Origin: Planotetraspora phitsanulokensis | GTDB taxonomy: Bacteria; Actinomycetota; Actinomycetes; Streptosporangiales; Streptosporangiaceae | Reading direction: 5' to 3' | Assembly (NCBI RefSeq): GCF_016863295.1 | Contig: NZ_BOOP01000054.1 | Span: 1 to 58,336, forward strand | Length of the DNA: 58,336 nucleotides | Shown: positions 35,059-42,951 of the stretch, in pieces | Numbering within the stretch: position 1 is the stretch's first letter | How the letters are laid out: each line of letters starts with the position of its first letter | Position numbers and translations under genes: made by a program | The notes under the pieces: model-generated | Seen by the model: only the letters and a program-made list of their open reading frames with translations | The model's database searches: none | What the model was told of the DNA's origin: nothing

Positions 35059-35794
35059 CGGCCTTCGACGGCTCTGATCGCAAGGTCGGCGACATCACGT
35101 CCGCGACGACGGTACGGAAGTCCGCCGCGACCTCGCGCGTGAAGGCGGTCCGGGAGACTCCGAGCCCGCGCAGGGCGTGACCGTGGTCGAGCACGACCAC
35201 GGTCACCACGCCGGCCAGCAGCAGCCACCACACGACCGCGGCGGCCGCCCGGGACAAACGGGGGACCTCCTGGAAGGACCGCCGCAGCCGGTCGCAGTGG
35301 AACGGCACGTGGCGTAGCTCATCCGAAAGGATCCGGCCCGCCACCTCCGCGGCGAGGGGATCGCGGACGCCGTCGCGCACGGCCCGGTAGTAGGCGAGCG
35401 CGACCACCTCGGCGAGCATCAGAACCATCAACTCCGTGCGCAGGCCGAGGAGCCGCCGCAGCCGGACGAAGACGGCGTTGGTCCAGTGGCCCGCGATCGT
35501 CGTCGCGCCCGCCGCCTCGAGCAGGCGGCCCAGCAGGCGGGCGTGCTCGCACTCCTCGGCCACGAACAGGCGGACGGCGTCCGCGTACACGGGATCTTTC
35601 GCCAGGTCGGCCTTACGGATCAGACTGCGGCCGTCGCCGTCCTCCCCGACCTGGAACCGCTGAAGGCTCCGTACCAGGGCGGGCCCGAGCCGGGCGCCCT
35701 GGCTCCAGTCGGGGTCGCCCCACGTCTGCCGGAGGAGGGCGGCACCCTCGAAGTCGCGCAGCCAGGCGGTGAAGTCACCGGTTTCGACCGTCAT
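35039..35794 (-). CDS. Ferritin-like di-iron protein with C-terminal membrane helix
   Basis: 251 aa from the ATG at 35794. The four-helix ferritin-like core has two metal-binding helices with FVAEECEHARLLGRLLEAAG (ExxH, about residues 80-100) and ILSDELRHVPFHCDRL (DExxH, about 160-175), and further Glu residues in LAEVVALAYYRAVRD. A hydrophobic segment (AAAVVWWLLLAGVVTVVVLD, about 190-210) follows. The arrangement suggests a membrane-attached di-iron oxidase or oxygenase rather than iron storage. No partner gene is evident. It converges on the small acetyltransferase gene. Confidence 0.75.
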   Translation of the reverse strand: MTVETGDFTAWLRDFEGAALLRQTWGDPDWSQGARLGPALVRSLQRFQVGEDGDGRSLIRKADLAKDPVYADAVRLFVAEECEHARLLGRLLEAAGATTIAGHWTNAVFVRLRRLLGLRTELMVLMLAEVVALAYYRAVRDGVRDPLAAEVAGRILSDELRHVPFHCDRLRRSFQEVPRLSRAAAAVVWWLLLAGVVTVVVLDHGHALRGLGVSRTAFTREVAADFRTVVADVMSPTLRSEPSKAVIRPGF

Positions 35795-36049
35795 GGCCCT
35801 CGAACCTACGAAACCGCTGTGCAGATTCCGGGGGTGGATTTGTAGAGGTTCGGCGTGCGACCGCGGCGCCCCGCGCATCTCGCCGAGAATCCCGGTACGC
35901 ATTGGTGCGCTGAGATCAGCCTCGGGCGCATGCAGCACCCGGACCGCCGACGTCCGTGGGCGGAACTACACATCGAGTACTGCCAACGGAACGCCCTCCG
36001 CGGCTGAATCAAGACGTCGAGCACACCGTACGGACAGGACATGGGCCCG

Positions 36050-36469
36050 CTAAAGACGAAGGACCTTTTCCGGCCGTACGGGATCATCGGCGGCGCGGAT
36101 GCCATCGAAGTCGATGAGCAGGTGCTGCGGACCGCGCAGGTTCGGCGGGTGGCGGTACGGCGGCGGGTCGGTCACCAGGCGCGGGCCGGACAGGCGTCGC
36201 GCGAGTTCGCCGAGCGCGACCCGGGTCTCCAGCCGGGCGAGGGGAGCGCCGAAGCAGTAGTGGATGCCGCCGCCGAACCCCAGGTGCTGGTTGTCCGGCC
36301 GGTCGGGGTCGAAGCGATCGGGGTCGTCGAAACGGGCGGGGTCACGGCTGCCGGAGGCCAGCACCAGGATGATCACTGAACCCTTGGGGACGGTGGTCCC
36401 GCCGATGGGGATGTCCGCCAGTGCGGTACGGCGAGGGCCCGGCATGTGGATCGGCCTCCGAGTAGTCAT
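36050..36469 (-). pseudogene. Cytochrome P450 C-terminal fragment
   Basis: 139 codons covering only the last third of a P450. The heme-binding loop is intact (FGGGIHYCFGAPLARLETRV, Cys ligand present) and DNQHLGFG precedes it, but the I-helix and ExxR helix are missing. The frame begins abruptly near 36455. It resembles the complete P450 at 42952-44154 closely, including DPPPYR and LRGP(Q/R)HL near the end, so it is a decayed paralogue. The break coincides with the left edge of the lower-GC island. Confidence 0.85.
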
Positions 36470-36600
36470 GCTGGCGTGTGGCGAAACGAGGGATCACGAG
36501 CCGCGCCGCCAGCCACGAAAGGCCATCGCTTGAGCCAGCAGGACTGAACGGGATCGAATGTTATGGTCGGCTGATCCGTGCATCCCAGGGGGCATTCACG

Positions 36601-37713
36601 ATGAAACCCGCTGTCCGAGTTTTCCTAGATGCCGATCGTCGTGCGGAACTGGCGCCGTATACAGTCACGGCGATGCTGCCCTTAGGCGAAAAGAATGTCG
36701 AAGTGAAGATCCGGACCGAGGATCCTACGCTGGCCAACTGTATGGGCGCTCGGATACTTTCACACGCTCCCGTCGCGGTTCGACCCGTCGTTACCACGGT
36801 CTCGGTCGTGCTGTTAAGCGCTTCTCCCACGAAATACGACCTGGGCATCGAAGAAGGGGTCCGGCGGGCTCTCAACACCCGCACCCAAGAGGTAATCGCC
36901 TTCAAATGCACGACCATGATAGAAGCTGATCTGGCCCTGAGGTCGGCAATAGCGATCTCCTTGCCGGGACGATTAGAGGGCATGCATGGAGCGCTACTCC
37001 GGCTCAAGTACAAGAACTCGGTTGATGTCCGGAGCCGGACCTGGACCGTGGCACTACTCGGCGCGTCCGGCGCCGGGAAATCCCACATCATCGCCCAGTT
37101 CCTCGCGGATCCAGAGTGCGAGGTGGCCATCCTTGCCGAGGATTGGTTCGTGGCCTGTGCCGATACCGGCAGAGCGTATTCCCTTCCGGAGCGACACATA
37201 CTGCTCAAGCACGAGACCGCGTCAATGTACTCCGGAGCCGAGCCGGCACCAGAACCGTCGTATCCCGACCTGGCCGACGGCACCCGGGCTCTCTACGACG
37301 CCAATCGCCTGTTTGCCACCGGTTCCAAAGGGGGCGGAGGGTCCGTAATCGACACGTTGGTGGTCCTGCGAGCGGAAAGTTCGGCTGCACCCCACATCCG
37401 GCGGCTGACAGCAGAGGACGCCCAGTGGATTCGCGCTGGCGCATATTCAGCGTATTACCAAGCGAAAGAACAACTTCTCGATGGGAGCAGCGAAGTCTTC
37501 ACTGCGGCCCAGATTGACCGGCGTCTGGCGAATCTCCTGCGCCTGGCCGAGCGGACGTCGGCATTCGTGTTCGCCGGAAGTCATGCCATAAACGGTCACG
37601 CGGCTCTTCGCACGCTTCTCTTTTTGAGGTCAGGGCCTGATCCGCATGGCTTATGCAGGACACCCGCACAGATCTCGCAGGACGCGGACGGCTCGCACGG
37701 GATGGAGCACTGA
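36601..37713 (+). CDS. P-loop protein, HPr kinase/PEP carboxykinase-like
   Basis: 370 aa; AGGGGG precedes the ATG. The N-terminal 140 residues are alpha/beta and unrecognised (VAVRPVVTTVSVVLLSASPT). The P-loop is GASGAGKS at residues 154-161, followed by an acidic-aromatic turn EDW at 180-182 and LPERHILLKHETASMYSG. A kinase-like P-loop placed mid-protein with a nearby acidic pair resembles the HPr kinase/PEP carboxykinase group, but this is a weak match. Codon use is less GC-rich than in neighbours, indicating transfer. Its 3' end overlaps the convergent pyruvate-kinase-like gene by 63 bp. Probably part of a four-gene island (36.6-40.2 kb). Confidence 0.65.
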   Translation: MKPAVRVFLDADRRAELAPYTVTAMLPLGEKNVEVKIRTEDPTLANCMGARILSHAPVAVRPVVTTVSVVLLSASPTKYDLGIEEGVRRALNTRTQEVIAFKCTTMIEADLALRSAIAISLPGRLEGMHGALLRLKYKNSVDVRSRTWTVALLGASGAGKSHIIAQFLADPECEVAILAEDWFVACADTGRAYSLPERHILLKHETASMYSGAEPAPEPSYPDLADGTRALYDANRLFATGSKGGGGSVIDTLVVLRAESSAAPHIRRLTAEDAQWIRAGAYSAYYQAKEQLLDGSSEVFTAAQIDRRLANLLRLAERTSAFVFAGSHAINGHAALRTLLFLRSGPDPHGLCRTPAQISQDADGSHGMEH

Positions 37714-38649
37714 GATTGAACCGGCGAGCAACAACCCATCCACCCTCAGACTCAGAAGACGCCGTATATCGGCTACATCAGTGACGGACGGCTTGGACTG
37801 GTCGCACATACTCTCCAGGATGCCCGACCCAACAATGACGGGGCGCTGTGCGCGTCGGCAAATCTCCGCCGTGTTCCGTACGATCTCCCAGACGGCGGAT
37901 GGCTCGAGCTCGGTACTGAGGTCGTGTCTGCCGACGAGTACGCCGTCCGCGACATCGGCTATGCGCGCCGCTTCGGCGTAGCCGCGCGCCGACTCAATCT
38001 TGGCGAAGACGGTGGCGCCGATCGCACTCTTACGGATGCTCGCGATCTGGGATTCCTGCTCGCAGAAGGACACGATGAAGACGTCGGCTAGCTCTGGACC
38101 AAGGCGAGCAGCCAACTTGAGTTCGGACGCGGTCGGACAGGAGACGCGCAGTGCCGCCTTCCGCCGGCCGACGCTTCTGGCCGAGAGTGTTACGGGAGAT
38201 GCCACCACGCATCGCATTGTCACTTGCGTTTCGTCCACAGCATTGACGGAGAACACGTAGGCGCCGTCGGCGATGTCGATCTCATCCCCGACGATCACGT
38301 CGTCGACCAATCGGCGACCGTGATCAACGTAAATGATTTTCGAGTCCGGATTCCTTCTGCTTGTTTCTTCCATGCTGTCGGCTAGGACCACCTCGTCACC
38401 GATGGTGAGGCGGCGGGCGCCGCTGAGTCTCCTGACCAGAGGTCTGTCACCAGGAAGGTCGAGCAGCACCTTGATCCCCCGGTCTCGCGCGGCATGGATC
38501 CAGGGAGCTAGTGCTCCACCATCAAGGAGTCGAAGGACCCTTCCCTTTGCGATGATCCGAACGCCTGTGCATCCTGCCTCTGACAGGTCGACGGGATCTG
38601 GCCATGCCGTATGCCGATTTGACAGGGTCACAAGTACGTCGGTTTTCAT
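37651..38649 (-). CDS. Divergent pyruvate kinase-like barrel protein without C-domain
   Basis: 332 aa. The order of motifs follows pyruvate kinase: an N-terminal VTLS strand, Arg31, LLDLPGDRP (Asp64), a B-domain-like insert (LTIGDEVVLA to VTMRCVV), then ADVFIVSF, AKIES (Lys217, Glu219), GVLVGRHDLSTEL (Asp243) and GSGILESM. Catalytic Lys, Glu and Asp are retained; the Asn of the usual RLNFSHG, the Thr of ATQMLESM (here Ser) and the SGET glutamate are changed, and the ~120-residue allosteric C-domain is absent. It may act on phosphoenolpyruvate or a related enol phosphate. ATG at 38649 chosen; a GTG four codons upstream is possible. Low-GC island member. Confidence 0.7.
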   Translation of the reverse strand: MKTDVLVTLSNRHTAWPDPVDLSEAGCTGVRIIAKGRVLRLLDGGALAPWIHAARDRGIKVLLDLPGDRPLVRRLSGARRLTIGDEVVLADSMEETSRRNPDSKIIYVDHGRRLVDDVIVGDEIDIADGAYVFSVNAVDETQVTMRCVVASPVTLSARSVGRRKAALRVSCPTASELKLAARLGPELADVFIVSFCEQESQIASIRKSAIGATVFAKIESARGYAEAARIADVADGVLVGRHDLSTELEPSAVWEIVRNTAEICRRAQRPVIVGSGILESMCDQSKPSVTDVADIRRLLSLRVDGLLLAGSISVLHPVRAVRVLRDLCGCPA

Positions 38650-38845
38650 GTTGACACTCACAGAGCCATCACCGCGGACACTGTTGGGTTCGGTCGGGAA
38701 TTCTGGGGTTGATGATTACGGACGTCCGAAACATGAGTATCGGTTCCTTCGGAATCGTTTCACCCCGTTTCTCGATCACTGCACCACGTCGGCATATACC
38801 GCCTATGGTAAAGCCAGGGCCGTATAGCACATACTGGAGAACGCC

Positions 38846-39661
38846 ATGAGAAGGATCCGCTGGCGCGATTGGCTAGAGGCGGTCGCTGCGCTCCTCACCG
38901 TCACCGGTCTAATTCTGCCCATTGCGATATTAGTCGCAGTGTCGGCTGGCCTATGGGAATCAAAGGATCCTCTGCAGGACATTCGACACGTTTTGGAGTT
39001 GGTCAGTGGGGCGGTCTCCGGGTTCATGCTGGCGGCTGGAATAGCGCTGTTCAATTTGCGGCGGCAGAGTATGGCGAATGGAAGAAGTACGGCAGAGGTC
39101 GAAAAATCAGTCCAGGCCCTGCAGGCGATGGTCTTTCCGGAGGTCGACGGTGTGCTGAAGCGCCGCGAGGCCATGCCGGGATGGCCCATGACCTTGCGAG
39201 GCGGTCGGCGGCTGTCGCTAAGTGGTATGTCGCTGCGTGCGTTCTCCCTGGAGAACCTGGGGAACGTCGAGCACATCCTGGAGGCAGGTGGTAGTTGCAG
39301 AGTCTTGATGATCAAGCCGGGGTCCGAGTCCAGCGCGGTCGCGGCGCTGAATTTTCTGAACGACACCGATCCGTCGGAGTATGATCGCGATGTTCGTCAG
39401 AGCCTTGATAGGTTCGCTTCCCTTCGCAATCGTTACGCAACTCAAATGCAAATTCGAGTGCTCGATCATGTTCCGGCCATGAGCCTAGCCGTTGTGGACG
39501 AAGGTCTTCCCGAAGCGCGTACTTTCGTGGAGTTCTATACGTATGAAAGCTCTTCGAACGCTCGACCCCACCTAGAGCTTAAGCCGGCTACTTCTCCGGT
39601 ATGGTATGTATACTTCACTAATCAGTTCGAAAAGATGTGGCAACGGGCCACAAACTACTGA
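38846..39661 (+). CDS. Two-TM membrane protein with cytoplasmic DUF5919-like domain
   Basis: 271 aa, GGAG site before the ATG. TM1 at residues 11-36 and TM2 at 51-69 are followed by a short linker helix and a soluble domain. That domain has SLSGMSLRAFSLENLGNVEH then ILEAGGSCRVLMIKPGSESS and VEFYTYESSSNARP. The GxSL...G.RVLMI.P pattern resembles the C-terminal domain often fused to XRE regulators (DUF5919, PLD-like fold). The small two-TM plus sensor/effector layout is common in nucleotide-signalling or conflict systems (SLATT-like). It starts a two-gene unit with the NUDIX gene (15 nt apart). Clearly lower GC than the flanks. Confidence 0.55.
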   Translation: MRRIRWRDWLEAVAALLTVTGLILPIAILVAVSAGLWESKDPLQDIRHVLELVSGAVSGFMLAAGIALFNLRRQSMANGRSTAEVEKSVQALQAMVFPEVDGVLKRREAMPGWPMTLRGGRRLSLSGMSLRAFSLENLGNVEHILEAGGSCRVLMIKPGSESSAVAALNFLNDTDPSEYDRDVRQSLDRFASLRNRYATQMQIRVLDHVPAMSLAVVDEGLPEARTFVEFYTYESSSNARPHLELKPATSPVWYVYFTNQFEKMWQRATNY

Positions 39662-39675
39662 TGTGATTCATATGG

Positions 39676-40239
39676 ATGGTTACCATGAGAGTGGACCGGA
39701 TGCCCGGAGTGAAACGCGACTCCCTCGAGGTCGCTTATCGCGGAAAAGTCTTTGATATAGCGCTCCAGGCGACGCGGGACCCGAGTGGACAGTCGGTGCT
39801 CGCCGAATTTGCGGCCTGTGACGACGTGGTCAGGGTCTATCCGGTTGACGATGAGAATGTGTGGCTCATCAGGGAGAAACGTCTCGGTATGGGCAGTGAG
39901 CTGGTTCTACGGACCGTGGCAGGCGGAATCGAAGAAGGGGAGAAACCCGTTGTCGCGGCTGAGCGCGAGCTACTCGAGGAACTGGGGATCGTGGCTGACT
40001 CTTTCGAGGTATTTCACGAGTCGACACCGATGCTGAAGGCGTTGCACACCGTCTATCACGTCGTTGCTCGGGGTCCGAGAATGTCGACCAATGCCTCGCA
40101 GTACAGCGATCCCGCCGAGTACATCGAACCTGCGATCTTCCCTCTCAATCAGGTCGAGAACCTTGTCTGGGACGGCTCGATTCGGGAGGACATCATCGCG
40201 TTCGGGCTGCTTCGGCTGCTTCGCTCCCTGCATCGATAA
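39676..40239 (+). CDS. NUDIX hydrolase (ADP-ribose pyrophosphatase-like)
   Basis: 187 aa. A perfect Nudix box lies at residues 83-105: GGIEEGEKPVVAAERELLEE then LGI. The N-terminal strands (VAYRGKVFDIAL, VVRVYPVDDENVWLIRE) are those of ADP-sugar pyrophosphatases. It should cleave NDP-X compounds such as ADP-ribose with Mg2+. It follows the two-TM gene by 15 nt, so they are probably one operon. The stop codon is immediately followed by a decayed RepSA-like gene, marking the right edge of the island. A downstream in-frame ATG (residue 4) is an alternative start. Confidence 0.87.
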   Translation: MVTMRVDRMPGVKRDSLEVAYRGKVFDIALQATRDPSGQSVLAEFAACDDVVRVYPVDDENVWLIREKRLGMGSELVLRTVAGGIEEGEKPVVAAERELLEELGIVADSFEVFHESTPMLKALHTVYHVVARGPRMSTNASQYSDPAEYIEPAIFPLNQVENLVWDGSIREDIIAFGLLRLLRSLHR

Positions 40240-40508
40240 GCGGTCGCGCACGCGGCAGCAGCCGTTGCCGTGAAGACGCCCGCAGCGCCGGGTGTGCCTG
40301 CTTGGGTGCTGCAGTGGGGCAAGCACTCGACGTCCGTCCGATCACCATGGCGGAGGACCTGACCGAATAGGCCGTCGCCGCGTACATCGCGCAGTATGCG
40401 TCCAGGTCGGCCGAATGCGTCAGCACCCTCGACCGTCGGATCGACCCGACCGAAGACCTGGCTACGTTGCCGGTCTGCGAACCACGCTCGGCGGTGCCCG
40501 CCCCGTAG
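40240..40508 (+). pseudogene. Remnant of an AICE replication initiator (RepSA-like)
   Basis: Starting right after the NUDIX stop, one frame reads VKTPAAPGVPAWVLQWGK. After a frameshift near 40320 the next frame reads ALDVRPITMAEDLTE, an in-frame TAG (40368-40370), then AVAAYIAQYASRSAECVSTL and DRRIDPTEDLATLPV. This order (PAWVL.WG, LDVRPI, VA.YIAKYA.K..E, TLDRRI) is characteristic of pSAM2/SLP1-type initiators of actinomycete integrative conjugative elements. Both ends of the gene are gone and it carries a frameshift and a stop. Confidence 0.8.
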
Positions 40509-40965
40509 CTCGTCCCAGACGTTCTCGGATGAGTTCCAGCAATTCAAGGGCACGGTGGGAGAGCTGGGCAGACGGTCAATCTGACTGTCTTAACATCGGC
40601 TTTCATCTAGAGCATCCCGCACGGGAGCCGTTCACCCTGCCGGTGTCCCCTTGTGCGTTCATCGCCTTAACTTGCAATCGGCTGTAGCAGTTCGCTTGGC
40701 GGGGCAAGCGACGTCGCAGCGATGCGGACCGTCGTCGGGGGAATCGTCGAAGTGGCACGCACATCGCTTGGTTCCGGTAGCCCGTAACACGGGGTTATTG
40801 GCTAATCCTTGAGCGGTGCGGGTCGAACTGGTCGTGGCAGATGTGGTCTTTCTGGGGCTCACCCGTTCCAATAACGATCAGCATCTTGACCAAGCGTTTG
40901 GCTTGTGGAATACATTCGCTCAGACTGCGGTGTCGTGGTCGTTCATCGTCGCTTGCGAGGGCCAC
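40509..40965. other. Gene-free stretch between the RepSA remnant and the GMC gene
   Basis: No convincing gene. On the minus strand near 40510-40560 a short piece reads LSHRALELLELIRERLG, probably another decayed fragment. The last ~150 bp must hold the promoter of the GMC gene, but no clear boxes were identified. Confidence 0.5.
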
Positions 40966-42576
40966 ATGGATGAGTCCGCCGACTATGTCATCGTCGGGGC
41001 CGGGAGTGCCGGATGTGTGCTGGCCAGACGGCTCGCCGACACCGGGGCCCGCGTCATTCTGCTGGAAGCAGGCGGATCCGACCGGTCGAGGCTGGTACGC
41101 AAACCCGGGTTGATCGCCGTGTTCCACAACATCCCCGAGCTGAAGAAGCGGCTGGACTGGGGCTACTACAGCAGCCCGCAGACCGCCGCGCTGGACCGCA
41201 GAATCCCGCAGACCCGTGGGCGGGTGCTCGGCGGCTCGGGGTCGATCAACGGGATGGTGTTCGTACGCGGCCACCGCCGGAACTACGACGACTGGGCGGC
41301 CGAGGGCTGCCAGGGCTGGAGTTACGCCGACGTCCTGCCGAGCTTCAAGCGGATGGAGAACTGGGAGGACGGCGGCACCGACCTGCGCGGATCCGGCGGC
41401 CCGATCCAGGTGACCCGTGCCAAGGACATCACCCCGGCCGCGCAAGCCTTCATCGAGGCCCTCGCCGACACCGCGGGCGTCATGAAGAACGACGACTACA
41501 ACGGCGAGTACCAGGAAGGCGCCTCGCTCTTCCAGCAAAGCGCCCACCGCGGGCTGCGTTACAGTTCGTCGGTCGGGTACCTGGACGGCCACGGCCTGCC
41601 GAACCTCAAGATCGAGACAGGCTGCCTGGTGACTCGCGTCGTCCTCAGGAACGGCCGGGCCACCGGGGTGGACGTGATCACCAAGGAGGGGCACCGGACG
41701 ATCCGGGCCACCCGGGAGGTGGTACTCGCGGCCGGCACGTTCGGCTCGGCGCAGCTCCTCATGCTCTCAGGCGTCGGCCCCGCCGCGCACCTGCGCGAGC
41801 ACGGCATCGAGGTCGTCGCAGACCTGCCGGTCGGGGACAACCTGCACGACCACATGTTCGTGCCGATGACGTATCTCATGAAGTCGGCCCGCAACAGCGG
41901 CACCGCGCGGTACTTCGCCGCAGGGCTGATCAAGGAGACGCTGCGCGGCGGCACCACCTGGGTGAGCCGCAGCGTCTTCGAGGCCGTCGGCTTCGTCCGC
42001 AGCTCCATGGCCGCCGGCGATGTCCCCGACATCCAGATCCACGCGCTTCCATGGGGATACCCCGGCCCCAACCAGGACGCGCCCATCCGGCACAAGGTCG
42101 ACCCGCGCCCGTCCCTCACCCTCCTGGCCACACTGATCTACCCCAAGAGCCGGGGCACTCTCCGGCTCTCCTCCGCCGACCCCACGGCCGCGCCGGTCAT
42201 CGACCCCGCCTACCTCGCCGAGCCGGACGACCGCAGACTGCTCCTGGACGGGATGGATCTCGTCCGCGACGTGATGGCCAATAAGATCATCTCTGCCGAC
42301 GTGACCGGCGAGCTCGCCCCCGGCCCCGCGTACCCGGACCGGGCCGCCCTGGCCGCCGAGGTGCCGAACCGCGCCACGACTGTGTACCACCCGGTCGGCA
42401 CGTGCCGGATGGGCGTCGACGAGCGGGCGGTGGTCGATCCGGAACTTCGGGTGCGCGGCGTCGAAGGCCTGCGCGTCGCCGACGCCTCGATCATGCCGTC
42501 CATCACCGGAGGCAACACCAACGCCCCCGCGATGATGATCGCCGAACACTGCGCATCTCTCATGCTCCAGCCCTGA
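40966..42576 (+). CDS. GMC family FAD-dependent oxidoreductase
   Basis: 536 aa, ATG preceded by GAGGG. The FAD Rossmann motif [13 protein letters not shown] is at residues 10-22, and the GMC signature [19 protein letters not shown] at about 85-103. The second signature [15 protein letters not shown] lies at about 260-275. The C-terminal active-site block [11 protein letters not shown] and [16 protein letters not shown] includes the catalytic His. Relatives oxidise alcohols, such as choline or long-chain and polyether alcohols. It converges with the ferredoxin/reductase/P450 operon; a P450 hydroxylation followed by alcohol oxidation would be a sensible pathway, though this is inference. Confidence 0.92.
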   Translation: MDESADYVIVGAGSAGCVLARRLADTGARVILLEAGGSDRSRLVRKPGLIAVFHNIPELKKRLDWGYYSSPQTAALDRRIPQTRGRVLGGSGSINGMVFVRGHRRNYDDWAAEGCQGWSYADVLPSFKRMENWEDGGTDLRGSGGPIQVTRAKDITPAAQAFIEALADTAGVMKNDDYNGEYQEGASLFQQSAHRGLRYSSSVGYLDGHGLPNLKIETGCLVTRVVLRNGRATGVDVITKEGHRTIRATREVVLAAGTFGSAQLLMLSGVGPAAHLREHGIEVVADLPVGDNLHDHMFVPMTYLMKSARNSGTARYFAAGLIKETLRGGTTWVSRSVFEAVGFVRSSMAAGDVPDIQIHALPWGYPGPNQDAPIRHKVDPRPSLTLLATLIYPKSRGTLRLSSADPTAAPVIDPAYLAEPDDRRLLLDGMDLVRDVMANKIISADVTGELAPGPAYPDRAALAAEVPNRATTVYHPVGTCRMGVDERAVVDPELRVRGVEGLRVADASIMPSITGGNTNAPAMMIAEHCASLMLQP

Positions 42577-42609
42577 GTTTCGCGGGCCGCCGCATCCCAG
42601 GACCTTAAG

Positions 42610-42834
42610 ATGATCCGCGCGTTCGTCGAACGGGCTCGTGAGTCTGGACCGCCTTCGACGCCGAGTTACACCTCGATGACGCGCGACGTCATGGCCAGTA
42701 GGCCGACTGAGGTCGACTTCATGTTCGGCGACCTCGTCCGTCGCGCGGCTAAGGTCGGCGTCGGCGTACCGCGCATCGCACTCGCACACGCGCCGCCACG
42801 CGTCCTGCTGATGTTGTGGTCGTCAAATCTTTAA
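42610..42834 (+). pseudogene. Fragment of a ketopantoate reductase-like (ApbA/PanE) gene
   Basis: The frame contains YTSMTRDVMASRPTEVDFMF then GDLVRRAAKVGVG, which matches the C-terminal substrate helix of PanE/ApbA enzymes (SM.RD...GR.TEID...G..V). Only about 60 codons remain and the N-terminal NADP domain is absent. It lies between the ends of the GMC and P450 genes. The rest of 42577-42951 shows nothing else. Confidence 0.6.
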
Positions 42835-42951
42835 GATCAAATACTGGCTTGTCTTTAAGGGGTAAGGGCAGGCTGCTGGCTGGTGAAGTGGGCACTACGC
42901 GCCACGCTCGCGGCGGCACGCCCCCGGAGGGTCCGGTGCACGTACGAGCGG

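Noticed and set aside
37651-38649. Annotation as ordinary housekeeping pyruvate kinase
   Set aside because: The C-terminal domain and several substrate residues are missing, and the gene sits in a transferred low-GC island.
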